Source: Vreelandella titanicae BH1 (GTDB lineage Bacteria > Pseudomonadota > Gammaproteobacteria > Pseudomonadales > Halomonadaceae). Taken from it: 64,000 nucleotides of DNA. The first letter of the stretch is position 1. Each line of letters opens with the position of its first letter. Shown here one piece after another: positions 40,644 through 49,695 of the stretch. The stretch lies in NCBI RefSeq assembly GCF_000336575.1, contig NZ_AOPO01000015.1, forward strand, positions 1 through 64,000. The letters are read 5' to 3'. The notes under the pieces are model-generated. The model did no database searches, had not been told where the DNA came from, and saw only the letters and a list, made by a program, of their open reading frames with translations. A program made the translations under genes and the position numbers.

Positions 40644-41321
40644 ATGACCACCTCGAACCACCGTTTTTCCGATGCTGAGCGCCGTGGGCTCTACCGCGCC
40701 ATACACGAGCGGCGCGATGTGCGCTCGCAATTTCTGCCCGACAGAATACCTCCTGATGTACTGGCCCGCCTTTTGGAGGCCGCGCATCATGCGCCTTCAG
40801 TGGGATTTATGCAGCCCTGGGATTTCATCGTGATTGAAAGTCGCAGCGTCAGAGAAGCAGTGCTGGCGATGTTCGAGCAGGAGAATCAGAAGGCCGCCGA
40901 ACGCTTTGAAGGCGAGCGTCAAGCGCATTATCGCAGCCTTAAGCTGCAAGGTATTATGGAGAGCCCGCTTAATCTCTGTATTACCTGTGACCGAAGCCGG
41001 GGCGGCCCTCACGTGCTGGGGCGCAATAGTATGGTGGATACCGATCTTTTCAGCACTTGTCTCGCTGTACAGAATCTCTGGTTGGCTGCGCGGGTAGAAG
41101 GTATTGGCGTTGGTTGGGTGAGCATTCTCGACCAAGAGCAGCTGAGCAAGGCGCTGAATCTGCCTGACCACGTTTACCCCTTGGCGTATCTCTGCCTTGG
41201 CTATGTTAGCGAGTTTTTAGACCAACCAGAGCTTGAAGCCAAAGGCTGGCGCTCTCGCTTGCCATTAAGTGAACTAGTACATGGCGATCAGTGGGGGCAG
41301 CCGCTTGCCAGTGGTTTGTGA
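40644..41321 (+). CDS. bluB: 5,6-dimethylbenzimidazole synthase
   Basis: Makes the lower ligand of vitamin B12 by cleaving FMNH2 with oxygen. The 225-aa nitroreductase-fold protein has the BluB hallmarks RRDVRSQFLPD (about 24-34) and APSVGFMQPWDFI (about 51-63). AARVEGIGVGWVSIL lies further on. AAAGG is the ribosome site. No other cobalamin gene or B12 riboswitch is nearby, so it is a stand-alone gene here. Confidence 0.93.
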   Translation: MTTSNHRFSDAERRGLYRAIHERRDVRSQFLPDRIPPDVLARLLEAAHHAPSVGFMQPWDFIVIESRSVREAVLAMFEQENQKAAERFEGERQAHYRSLKLQGIMESPLNLCITCDRSRGGPHVLGRNSMVDTDLFSTCLAVQNLWLAARVEGIGVGWVSILDQEQLSKALNLPDHVYPLAYLCLGYVSEFLDQPELEAKGWRSRLPLSELVHGDQWGQPLASGL

Positions 41322-41329
41322 GGAAGTTT

Positions 41330-42850
41330 TTATAAGGGGGGCCAGCTCGCTGTGCCCAAGTCATCTACTCTTTGCTTGCGGCGCTGGTTCTTGTCTTCGT
41401 ACATGCGCTGGTCTGCCAGAGCAAATACCTGTATGGCAGGCACTTCGCTGGAGCTGGCGAATCCCAAGCTCAAATGAAGCGTCAGTTCTTCACGTTCACC
41501 GCTAGCGGTGTCGATAATGCAACGCTGTTCAGGCAAATTGTCTCTGATCAAGTTGGCCATACGCTTGGCTGCCGTCAAGTCGGCAGAAGGAAATAGAATG
41601 ACGAATTCATCGCCACCGCAGCGTGCAAGTATGTCGCTGTCCCTGCAGTGAAGTTGCAGGTACTTGGCAACGCTGGAAATCAGTTGATCGCCTGCAACAT
41701 GACCATAATGGTCGTTCACTTCCTTAAGCTTGTCGACGTCCATCATCAATACAGCAAAATCCAGGCTCGGCGTCTGCGCCTTGCCTTGAATGCTCATTTG
41801 CAGCGCGGCTTCCAAGAAACCTCGGTTATAAAGGCCGGTGAGTCCGTCACGCTCAGCCGTTTTCTTCAATTCCAAATGTAGCAATTTATTTTCGGTAGCG
41901 GCCGCTAGTTGGTCGGCAAAGAGGGAAAGTATTTGCTCCAAGCCGTCTTCTCGGCTGGGAGCTTTCATGATCAGCCAGCCTTCGTACAAGCTTAGACGGC
42001 CTTCCATGGACATGACATATAGGTTCTCGCCTTCGTCTGTTTGTGGCCGTGTGTCCGGCTGTACTCTTTGCCTACGAACGCTGGCCAATAGATGCTTTAG
42101 ACGCTGTTCATCCTTTGGGCTTAGTCCCGCAACAGCCGCGTAGCGTGTCACTTCACAACGTTGTCGTTCTTGTACAAAAACAGCAAAACCGTAGTCGGGG
42201 AAATGGGAGTGTAGGTGGTTTAATGAGTCATCTAGCAGGGTATGGATATTGGTCGCACGATTTGCCACCGTCCCGAGATCAAGCAGCGCGTGAAAGACTC
42301 GGTTCTGAAACTGAATCTCGCCAATGCTGCGGCCGATCTGACGATTCTGACTGTACGTTATGCGGCCTATGGTTAGAAAATAGATGACTGCCCCCGTCCA
42401 TTGGTAGATGTCTAAATTGTTGCTCACATAGGGGCGAAACTTGAATCCCGTTAAGGCGCTTCCAATCAAGGCTGCGGTTGTGAAAAGTACGGCTGAAATA
42501 AGCATCTTCCGTACTCCGCCGACCACTAAATTGTTCATCAAACAGGCAAGCCCAATGGTGATGGTGGCTAAAACGTAAAAATCCAGCACGCTGCACCAAA
42601 AACCAAATAGCAGGCTGTCATAGAGGAGATTTCTGAACTCGGCACGCTTGGAGTTCTGGGCGCTTACAGCAAGCGCATAGGCAACACCGGGCCATAGCAG
42701 CAGCAAAATCCCGGGCAGAATAAGTGTCCAGCCGCTACCTTCTACCACGGCAATCCATACGGTGAGTCCGAAGGTATGGCAAAAGGCAAAAATTCGCGGG
42801 GCAATTGTCGCCAATGCAAGACGGTGTGTGCGCCTTGATGAATGTTGCAT
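41330..42850 (-). CDS. Membrane diguanylate cyclase (GGDEF)
   Basis: A 506-aa protein from ATG 42850 (TTG 42868 is an alternative). Five or six hydrophobic helices in the first 170 residues form a membrane sensor, then a GAF-like region (about 185-320), then the GGDEF domain (about 340-500). The active site is CGGDEF, with the inhibitory I-site RDSD five residues before it, so the enzyme should make c-di-GMP and be product-inhibited. No EAL domain. The stop is 8 nt from bluB, convergent. Confidence 0.9.
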   Translation of the reverse strand: MQHSSRRTHRLALATIAPRIFAFCHTFGLTVWIAVVEGSGWTLILPGILLLLWPGVAYALAVSAQNSKRAEFRNLLYDSLLFGFWCSVLDFYVLATITIGLACLMNNLVVGGVRKMLISAVLFTTAALIGSALTGFKFRPYVSNNLDIYQWTGAVIYFLTIGRITYSQNRQIGRSIGEIQFQNRVFHALLDLGTVANRATNIHTLLDDSLNHLHSHFPDYGFAVFVQERQRCEVTRYAAVAGLSPKDEQRLKHLLASVRRQRVQPDTRPQTDEGENLYVMSMEGRLSLYEGWLIMKAPSREDGLEQILSLFADQLAAATENKLLHLELKKTAERDGLTGLYNRGFLEAALQMSIQGKAQTPSLDFAVLMMDVDKLKEVNDHYGHVAGDQLISSVAKYLQLHCRDSDILARCGGDEFVILFPSADLTAAKRMANLIRDNLPEQRCIIDTASGEREELTLHLSLGFASSSEVPAIQVFALADQRMYEDKNQRRKQRVDDLGTASWPPL

Positions 42851-42967
42851 TTGTGAGTCTGTATTCAAAGTTATTTGATTAACAGACTAGCACTTAAGAG
42901 GCTAAGAAGCCTTATCCTTAAAATCAGGCGAATAGCGCCTTCGTTATCTCCCAGGTTTTAGACTGTT

Positions 42968-43951
42968 TCAGGGCGTATCTGTTGAATATGGTGAAGCGCT
43001 CTCACAACTTGCTAGTAAATGGTTGGCGTGTTCGCGAAGCGCCTCTTTGAGGCCGTCTGGTTTGAGGATGGTAAATTGAAATGGGAGCTGTGCCAGCCAA
43101 TAGGCAAACCACTCGAAACTATCCGTGCGTGTATGGAGCAGTAGTCCACCTTCAACCTGTTCGAACTGACCTGTACAGAAAAATTGGTTCTCAAAGCCAG
43201 TGGACGCGGCATGATCAATGTGTAGCACCAGTGATACTTCATGAGTGGGGCCCCAGGACATGAGGCTTTCGCTCAAAAAATCGGCTGCATCAAAGCGGGT
43301 GGGGCGTATGAAGGTACCTGAGAGTAGGTGCACGCCGCTGATGCGATCTAACCGAAATGAGCGCATGGCTCCCCGCAGATGGCAAAAACCGACGGCATAC
43401 CACCTACCTTGTTGGAAAACTAGCCCGTAAGGGTCGATCTGACGCTTAACTGGATCATGCTGCGGGGAGTGGTAGGTAAGCCCCACGGTTCGCATGGTCT
43501 CTGTGGCTTTAGTCAGCGTCTCAAGGGCGCGGTCATCACGGCTGGGTTCGCGCCGGGGTAAGATCACCTGAGTGGTCTCACTGATACCGCGAACACGGCT
43601 TTTTAAATTAGCTGGCATCACTCGCTCGAGCTTCGCTTGTACGCTGGCAATGGCGGGCGCTGCGTTTGTTAGTCCCAGCTGGCTAGCGGCCAATAAGCCT
43701 AACGAAACGGCGAATGTCTCTTCTTCGGTAAACATCATGGGTGGCAGCTTGAAGCCAGCCACCAATCGGTAGCCACCGTAGCGCCCTTGCTCGGTCACTA
43801 TCGGCACGCCTATATCTTCCAGCGCCGTAATGTATCGCCGTATAGTGCGCCGATCCACGCCCAGGCGCTCGGCCAATTCAGCGCCGCCCATTTGGCCATT
43901 AGCTTGCAGCAACTCAAGCACCGCAAGTACGCGTGTTGTGGGGCCTGCCAT
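42968..43951 (-). CDS. WYL-domain transcriptional regulator (YafY type)
   Basis: A 327-aa protein. An N-terminal HTH (TTRVLAVLELLQANGQMGGAEL, with LGVDRRTIRRYI as recognition helix) comes first, then a WYL domain with GRWYAVGFCHLRGAMRSFRLDRI near 185-207. WYL proteins sense nucleic acids or nucleotides and often repress stress or defence genes. No defence genes are seen beside it; the nearest neighbour is a divergent GST. A C-terminal WCX-like extension is present. Confidence 0.92.
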   Translation of the reverse strand: MAGPTTRVLAVLELLQANGQMGGAELAERLGVDRRTIRRYITALEDIGVPIVTEQGRYGGYRLVAGFKLPPMMFTEEETFAVSLGLLAASQLGLTNAAPAIASVQAKLERVMPANLKSRVRGISETTQVILPRREPSRDDRALETLTKATETMRTVGLTYHSPQHDPVKRQIDPYGLVFQQGRWYAVGFCHLRGAMRSFRLDRISGVHLLSGTFIRPTRFDAADFLSESLMSWGPTHEVSLVLHIDHAASTGFENQFFCTGQFEQVEGGLLLHTRTDSFEWFAYWLAQLPFQFTILKPDGLKEALREHANHLLASCESASPYSTDTP

Positions 43952-44099
43952 TACTGCCTCCCTACTGAAGCCATCGTTAAAGTCTTGCAGAAAAATGCAT
44001 TGTTGCTTTTATTTAGGGCGGATTCTCACCTATTAACAAACTAATCTGATCTGGCAGTACCTTGTGTCACCGGAAAATTGACTGAAAAAGGAGCCTAAT

Positions 44100-44735
44100 A
44101 TGTCAGAGCTAACGTTTTACACCCACCCTATGTCCCGCGGGCGCGTTGTGCGCTGGATGTTGGAAGAAGTAGGCATAGACTACTCGGTAAAGGCGATGGA
44201 GTTCGATTCAGAGATGAAATCTGAGGACTACTTGGCCATAAACCCCATGGGCAAGGTGCCTGCCATCAAACATGGCAACACTGTTGTGACGGAAGTGGCG
44301 GCTATCTGCGCGTACCTGGCGGATCAGGTTCCGGATAAAAAGCTTTCACCACCCCCGCAATCTCCCGAACGTGGAGTTTATTATCGCTGGCTTTTTTTTA
44401 TGGCGGGTCCGTTTGAAATGGCTACTAGTGCAAAGGCCTACAATTGGAAAATCGACAGCAGCAACGTACAGGCCGTTGGTTGTGGCCAAGTGGAAGACAG
44501 TATCAATACGCTTGAAAAAGTACTCAGTGAAAACGCTTATATTTGCGGCGATCAGTTTACTGCCGCAGATATATTGGTTAGCAGTTATCTTTGGTGGGAA
44601 ACAATGCAGGAGAATATCCCACCAAAAGAGGTGTTTAAGCATTACATAGAGCGTATGGAAAGCAGGCCAGCAGCCAAGCGGGCCAATGAGTTGGACGATG
44701 AACTGGCTAAGAAAATGAAGCCTTTGTACGTCTGA
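44100..44735 (+). CDS. Glutathione S-transferase family protein
   Basis: A 211-aa GST. The thioredoxin-like N-terminal domain begins LTFYTHPMSRGRVVRWMLEE with a candidate Ser active site (MSRGR), and the cis-Pro is in MGKVPAI (about 51-57), then TEVAAICAYLAD for glutathione binding. An all-helical C-terminal domain (about 90-205) contains the capping motif FTAADILVSSYL. AAAAAGGAG precedes the ATG. It diverges from the WYL gene, which may control it. Confidence 0.92.
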   Translation: MSELTFYTHPMSRGRVVRWMLEEVGIDYSVKAMEFDSEMKSEDYLAINPMGKVPAIKHGNTVVTEVAAICAYLADQVPDKKLSPPPQSPERGVYYRWLFFMAGPFEMATSAKAYNWKIDSSNVQAVGCGQVEDSINTLEKVLSENAYICGDQFTAADILVSSYLWWETMQENIPPKEVFKHYIERMESRPAAKRANELDDELAKKMKPLYV

Positions 44736-44939
44736 TGGCTTAATTGCATTACCGCTTTTGTATTAAGTTGGCAATTGCTTTCAAGGTAGATGAACCCTAT
44801 CTGGTTGCAGTTTTTGCTACAGATAATAGCAGTAAAGCCTCTGGCCAACGGCGTGTGCGGAAGGTATCGGCGCTGGCCAGCCTACCCATATATCGCTACT
44901 GTATTCGCCTATGCTAAATAATAAGATAGGGCGCCATTC

Positions 44940-45416
44940 ATGCAAAGCGATATCACCCTCCAGCGGCTCAGCGCTGACGATCCAAATGTTGTGTTAGTTT
45001 CGGGGTGGACATTTGAAGCCTGGGGTCATTTACACCCAGGTCTCACCCAAGAACAGGCTATTCAACATTTAAAGGCCGAATGTGGTCAGGGTGGTGTGCC
45101 CTCCATCTTTGTGGCTATACAAGGCGAAACCCCTGTGGGAACCGCCAGCCTAATTGCCGATGATATGAGCATTCGTCGTGAATTTACCCCCTGGCTTGCC
45201 TCAGTATTTGTCGTACCCGAATGGCGGGGGCAGGGTATTGCCTCTGCGTTGGTACGCCGGATAGAAGTAGAAGCCGCTGAGAGCGGCATCGAGCGCTTCT
45301 ATCTCTATACTCCCGACCAGCAGGCGCTCTATCGTCGGCTGGGTTGGCAAGATGAAGAAAGCCTTGAGTATCGGGGCGAAAACGTAACAGTGATGTCACG
45401 GCAGCTGGGGCTTTAA
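44940..45416 (+). CDS. GNAT-family N-acetyltransferase
   Basis: A 158-aa acetyltransferase. WLASVFVVPEWRGQGIASALVR holds motif A (EWRGQGIA) and FYLYTPDQQALYRRLGW motif B. It lies 9 nt before a LysR gene and is probably co-transcribed. The preceding 200 nt hold no gene. Substrate unknown. Confidence 0.88.
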   Translation: MQSDITLQRLSADDPNVVLVSGWTFEAWGHLHPGLTQEQAIQHLKAECGQGGVPSIFVAIQGETPVGTASLIADDMSIRREFTPWLASVFVVPEWRGQGIASALVRRIEVEAAESGIERFYLYTPDQQALYRRLGWQDEESLEYRGENVTVMSRQLGL

Positions 45417-45425
45417 GGGGCGCTT

Positions 45426-46328
45426 ATGATCAGTGGCCGCGCATTACGCTATTTCGATACTGTGGCCCGGTGTCGTTCGCTGCGCCAAGCTGCCGCCCAA
45501 CTGCATATTGCCCCCACAGCGATTAGCCGCCAGATCGATTTACTGGAACACCAGCTTGGCGCACCACTCATCGAGCGTGGCCCCAACGGCATTAGCCTGA
45601 CGGCGGCGGGGGAGTTGTTGGCTGCCCAGGCGCAGCGTACCCTCCGTGACCTAGAGCGGGTGCAGGAACATATTGCCGATTTGAAGGGCTTGCGAACTGG
45701 GCGGGTCAGTTTGCAGGTGGCGGAAGGCGTTGTCGCTGGCTTGCTAGCGCCTACGTTAGCCAAGATGGGGCAGCGCTATCCCCATTTGAGTTTTGATATC
45801 GGGATCGTCAGCGCTAGCCAAATGGTGGAGGCGCTGCGCCGAGGCGATGCCGATATTGGCCTGTCCTTCTTTATGCCCCGGCATGATGACATTGTGCCCT
45901 TTGCTAGTGCCGAGTTGCATCACCATGCAGTGATGGCTCCAGGCCATCCGTTGACCGCAGCTTCTGAGGTGAGTCTTCACACCTTGGCAGAGCACCGGTT
46001 GATCTTACCTGATGAATCCTATGGTGCTCGCCAAGCGCTGGAGCGTGCAGCACACCGGGCAGGCGTTACCCTAATACCTACCTTTAAGACCGCCTCGCTG
46101 GAAACTCAAAAAGCACTTGCCCTTAACGGCGCAGGCGTTCTGGTATTGCCACCGATGGCGGTAGCTCGGGAGTGCCAATTAGGTCAACTCATTAGCATCC
46201 CCTTGGCTCCTTCAGAGCTTGAGGCCGCGCGAATTGATCTCTGCGTTTATCGCCATCGCCAGCGCAGCTTTGCCACTGAAGCTTGCCTTTCGCTGCTGGC
46301 AAGTGCCCTACAGACACTGCCAGTCTAA
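45426..46328 (+). CDS. LysR-family transcriptional regulator
   Basis: A 300-aa LTTR. The N-terminal helix-turn-helix is SLRQAAAQLHIAPTAISRQIDLLEHQLGAPL (residues about 18-48), followed by a periplasmic-binding-like effector domain (about 90-290). It precedes the amidase and symporter genes on the same strand, whereas classical LTTRs are divergent from their targets; control of the amidase-symporter set is likely but not certain. Confidence 0.92.
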   Translation: MISGRALRYFDTVARCRSLRQAAAQLHIAPTAISRQIDLLEHQLGAPLIERGPNGISLTAAGELLAAQAQRTLRDLERVQEHIADLKGLRTGRVSLQVAEGVVAGLLAPTLAKMGQRYPHLSFDIGIVSASQMVEALRRGDADIGLSFFMPRHDDIVPFASAELHHHAVMAPGHPLTAASEVSLHTLAEHRLILPDESYGARQALERAAHRAGVTLIPTFKTASLETQKALALNGAGVLVLPPMAVARECQLGQLISIPLAPSELEAARIDLCVYRHRQRSFATEACLSLLASALQTLPV

Positions 46329-46473
46329 TCATCCGGAAAGATTTTAAAAGCGAAGAGTGCACACAAAAAGTGGACACGCTGAGGTCAAGATTGAAATAGC
46401 AGAAGACACGGTGTGGGTTCATGCTGAGCTTGTTAATAACGTCAGCCTGATAACAACAGCAAAAGGTAATGTG

Positions 46474-47895
46474 ATGCCTGCACTACACCAACTCACCGCC
46501 ACTCAATTAATTGATGGCTACCGAGCTTATAGGTTCTCGCCAACTGAAGTAGCCAGCGCCCTGGTTGAGCATATCGACGCCTGGGAGCCGCACATCAATG
46601 CGCTGTATGCCTATCAACCTGATGCGTTCATTAAAGCAGCCGAAGCCTCCACCCAGCGCTGGGCTAGGGGGCAACCTAGCGGCGCGCTGGATGGCGTGCC
46701 AATCACCCTTAAAGAGTTGATTGCCACCAAAGGGATGCCAGTGCCGGGGGGAACCGGGCTTGGCGAGCAGCCCGTTGCCACTGAAGACGCTCCCCCCGCT
46801 GCTCGTTTAGGGGAAGATAACGCTCTGCTGCTGGCGAAAACTACCTGCCCCGACTTTGGCATGCTCTCATCCGGGCTCTCGTCGTTTCATGGTTTGACCC
46901 GCAATCCATGGGATTTAGCTTGTAATACCGGCGGTTCAAGCGCGGGCGCGGGCGCTGCCGCCGCTGCTGGGCTTGGGCCACTGCATGTGGGCACCGATAT
47001 TGGTGGCTCGATACGCCTTCCTGCGGCGTGGTGTGGTGTCGTCGGCTTTAAGCCCACTTTGGGCCGGGTACCGATAGACCCTTATTATGTAGGCCGCTGT
47101 GCCGGGCCAATGACCCGAAGCGTAGCGGATGCCGCGCTGATGATGACGGCGCTTGCCCGCACAGATCGACGCGATGCGATGCGTCTGCCGCCGGAAACGA
47201 TTGACTGGATGGATCTGGAGCTCGACGTTAAAGGTTTGCGAGTGGGTGTGATGATGAAGGCGGGCTGCGGGTTACCTTTGGATGATGAGATTCGCCACCA
47301 CGTGGAACAGGCCGCAAAGCAGTTGGAAGCCGCTGGGGCAACGCTGGTGCCGATGGCGCCAGTGCTGTCCCGAGAAATGTTAGATGGCCTGGATCACTTC
47401 TGGCAGGCCCGTCAGTGGGGCGAGCTGTTAAAGCTCTCGGCTAACGAGCGTGAGCAAGTGTTGCCTGCCATTTTAGCCTGGGCCGACGGTGGTGCACACT
47501 TAAGTGGCGTAGAAGCAGTGCATGGTTTTCAGCAAACCATGGCGATGCGACGCGCCACCGAAGCCGTATTTGATGAGGTCGATGCGGTGATTTCACCCAC
47601 CACACCCAATATCGCCTTCCCAGCCGAGTGGCCATCGCCTACCAATGATCCGCGCCAGCCCTTTGAGCACATTGCTTACACCGTGCCGTGGAATATGGGC
47701 GAGCAGCCTGCGATCTCGCTTAATGCTGGGTTTAGCCGTTCCGCTAGTTCCGTCAATATGCCGATAGGCGTGCAGTTGGTTGGCCCGCGCTTTGGAGATC
47801 ACTTTGTGCTGAAACTGGCGCGGCAGCTAGAAATGCGTTTGGCGTTGCCCATGCGCTGGCCGATGCTGCCAGTGATTAACGCTGCAGTTAAATAA
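46474..47895 (+). CDS. Amidase (amidase-signature family)
   Basis: A 473-aa hydrolase of the Ser-cisSer-Lys class. Catalytic Lys is in GVPITLKELIATKG, cis-Ser in NTGGSSAGAGAAAAAG and the nucleophile Ser in GTDIGGSIRLPAAWCGVVGFKPT. Substrates may be small amides, amino-acid amides or barbiturate-type compounds. AAAGG supports ATG 46474; the frame opens to 46357 but those residues do not look like amidase. It is followed by a DUF3311/SSS transporter pair, suggesting import and hydrolysis of an amide as a nitrogen source. Confidence 0.92.
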   Translation: MPALHQLTATQLIDGYRAYRFSPTEVASALVEHIDAWEPHINALYAYQPDAFIKAAEASTQRWARGQPSGALDGVPITLKELIATKGMPVPGGTGLGEQPVATEDAPPAARLGEDNALLLAKTTCPDFGMLSSGLSSFHGLTRNPWDLACNTGGSSAGAGAAAAAGLGPLHVGTDIGGSIRLPAAWCGVVGFKPTLGRVPIDPYYVGRCAGPMTRSVADAALMMTALARTDRRDAMRLPPETIDWMDLELDVKGLRVGVMMKAGCGLPLDDEIRHHVEQAAKQLEAAGATLVPMAPVLSREMLDGLDHFWQARQWGELLKLSANEREQVLPAILAWADGGAHLSGVEAVHGFQQTMAMRRATEAVFDEVDAVISPTTPNIAFPAEWPSPTNDPRQPFEHIAYTVPWNMGEQPAISLNAGFSRSASSVNMPIGVQLVGPRFGDHFVLKLARQLEMRLALPMRWPMLPVINAAVK

Positions 47896-47906
47896 GAGGA
47901 ACACTC

Positions 47907-48134
47907 ATGGAACGTTTATTGGTACTGCCTACCTCCCGGGCGGGCTGGGGTCTGTTCATTGCGTTTGTGGTGCTGGTGCTGGCGGGAACGTGGCCGGTGA
48001 TTGGTTGGGTAAACAGAGCCACCTTAGTGATGGGGTTGCCTCTGTTAGTGGTGTGGAGCTACCTAGTGATTTTTGCCTGTGTAGTGGTGATGCTGATCGG
48101 CAATCGCATTGTGGAGCGAGACGACCATGAATAG
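47907..48134 (+). CDS. DUF3311-like small membrane protein, symporter partner
   Basis: A 75-aa protein with two helices (about 14-33 and 42-64). The segment PVIGWVNRATLVMGLPLLVVW fits DUF3311 proteins, found next to sodium:solute symporters as small accessory subunits. It overlaps the symporter gene by 8 nt. A short C-terminal charged tail is cytoplasmic by the positive-inside rule. Confidence 0.82.
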   Translation: MERLLVLPTSRAGWGLFIAFVVLVLAGTWPVIGWVNRATLVMGLPLLVVWSYLVIFACVVVMLIGNRIVERDDHE

Positions 48135-49620
48135 CCCTTGGCCACTGTTGATAACCTTGACCTATGTCGCCATTGCCATGGTGATTGGCCTACGCGCCAG
48201 AGCAGGGCGTTCCATGAATAGCTTGGAGGAGTGGGGCGTAGCGGGCCGCAGCATGGGGCCGGTGACGCTCTACCTGCTGATTGCCGCCGGTAGTGTGAGT
48301 GCTTACACCTTTATGGGAGCGCCCGGGTGGGCTTATTCCAAAGGGGTGGCGGTGTTTTATGTGGCGATTTACCTTTCGTATCTAGCGCTGGTTGCTTGGT
48401 ATTTCGGCCCTAAAGTGTGGCAGTTCGGCGAGCAGTTTGGTCACGTGACCCAGGCAAGTGCCATATCCGACCGCTACCAGAGCCCCGCGCTAGGCGCACT
48501 GGCGGCGCTTGTTATGGCGATCGGCTCTATTGCTTATGCGGTGCTGCAGACCATAGGTTCGGCTTATATTCTGTTTGTGATGAGCGGCGGTTTGATTCCG
48601 ATTTGGTTGGGGGTCGTGCTGGTACTGGCCTGCATTGCCGTTTACCTCTATGCCAGTGGTCAGCGGGCGATTGGTCGCACCAATGCCTTTCAAGGCGTGT
48701 TGATGCTGATTGTGGCTTGGGCCGTTGGCCTCTGGGCCGTTCATAGCGCCACCGGCGGGTTGAGCTTTGCGGGCGTGTTCGAGCGTATCCAAGCCGAGCA
48801 TAGCGAGTTTCTCACTCTGCCCGGCGCAGGCGGCGATATGAGCTTTAGTTTCTGGACAACCTCGATCATCGTTTCCATGTTCTCGTTTATGCCGCCGGTG
48901 TGGACGCAGTGGATGAGCGCCTCCTCGGCACGAACTATTCGCCGCAGCGCGACGTGGCTACCCACGTATTACGTGGTTATTCTGCCTATGGTCGTTGTCG
49001 GCTTTATTGGCATTTTTTCGCTACCTGAACTGGCCCGGGCCGATACCGTGGTACTTGAGTACGCCATGCAGCACTTGCCGGTAGTATTGGTTGGATTACT
49101 TGGCGCGGGTACTTTGGCAGCCTCAATGTCTTCCAGCGAGCCGTTTATTCATTCGGTATCGTTGTCACTCAGCAAGGATGTACTACAGCCGGTGCTAAAA
49201 CTCTCGGATGGCGTTACTGGAAAACTTGCGCGGCTGCTGATTCTGCCCATTATGTTTTTAGTGGTCGCGCCGCTCGCCATTGCCGAGCCCGGCAGTTTGG
49301 TAATGATTCTGTTAGTGGGGCTCGGGTTTGCCTCCCAGGTGCTGCCTGCCTTTATCGGCATGTTCTTCTGGCCGCGGGCTTCTCGCTTAGGTGTAATGGC
49401 GGGTATCGTAGCGGGCTTTCTGATTACCGTGGCGTTTACTACTCTTTGGCCACACCCAATGGGTATTCACGCGGGCTTCTGGGGGCTGATGCTTAACCTG
49501 CCGGTATTTGTCGCCGTCTCTTTGATTACGCCTGCTACCCACGCTGAGGTGGTGGAGCGCTTCTTTCGTATTGCCGCTCCACGAGGTTTTACCCAACGGG
49601 GACGTCGGGCTGCGGTGTGA
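48127..49620 (+). CDS. Sodium:solute symporter (SSS family)
   Basis: A 497-aa transporter with about 13 helices. Typical SSS sequence is seen: RSMNSLEEWGVAGRSMGPVTLY near 25-46, followed by GSVSAYTFMGAPGWAYSKG. ATG 48127 sits within the end of the DUF3311 gene. The frame extends to 48109 but lacks a ribosome site. With the amidase it forms an uptake-and-degrade unit. Substrate unknown; relatives include pantothenate and urea/proline carriers. Confidence 0.92.
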   Translation: MNSPWPLLITLTYVAIAMVIGLRARAGRSMNSLEEWGVAGRSMGPVTLYLLIAAGSVSAYTFMGAPGWAYSKGVAVFYVAIYLSYLALVAWYFGPKVWQFGEQFGHVTQASAISDRYQSPALGALAALVMAIGSIAYAVLQTIGSAYILFVMSGGLIPIWLGVVLVLACIAVYLYASGQRAIGRTNAFQGVLMLIVAWAVGLWAVHSATGGLSFAGVFERIQAEHSEFLTLPGAGGDMSFSFWTTSIIVSMFSFMPPVWTQWMSASSARTIRRSATWLPTYYVVILPMVVVGFIGIFSLPELARADTVVLEYAMQHLPVVLVGLLGAGTLAASMSSSEPFIHSVSLSLSKDVLQPVLKLSDGVTGKLARLLILPIMFLVVAPLAIAEPGSLVMILLVGLGFASQVLPAFIGMFFWPRASRLGVMAGIVAGFLITVAFTTLWPHPMGIHAGFWGLMLNLPVFVAVSLITPATHAEVVERFFRIAAPRGFTQRGRRAAV

Positions 49621-49695
49621 GTGCTGACTTAATCTATTCATGGTTATCGACTACCTTTGTACTAAAGTGTTTTTTGCATCAACAAAGGTAATTCG

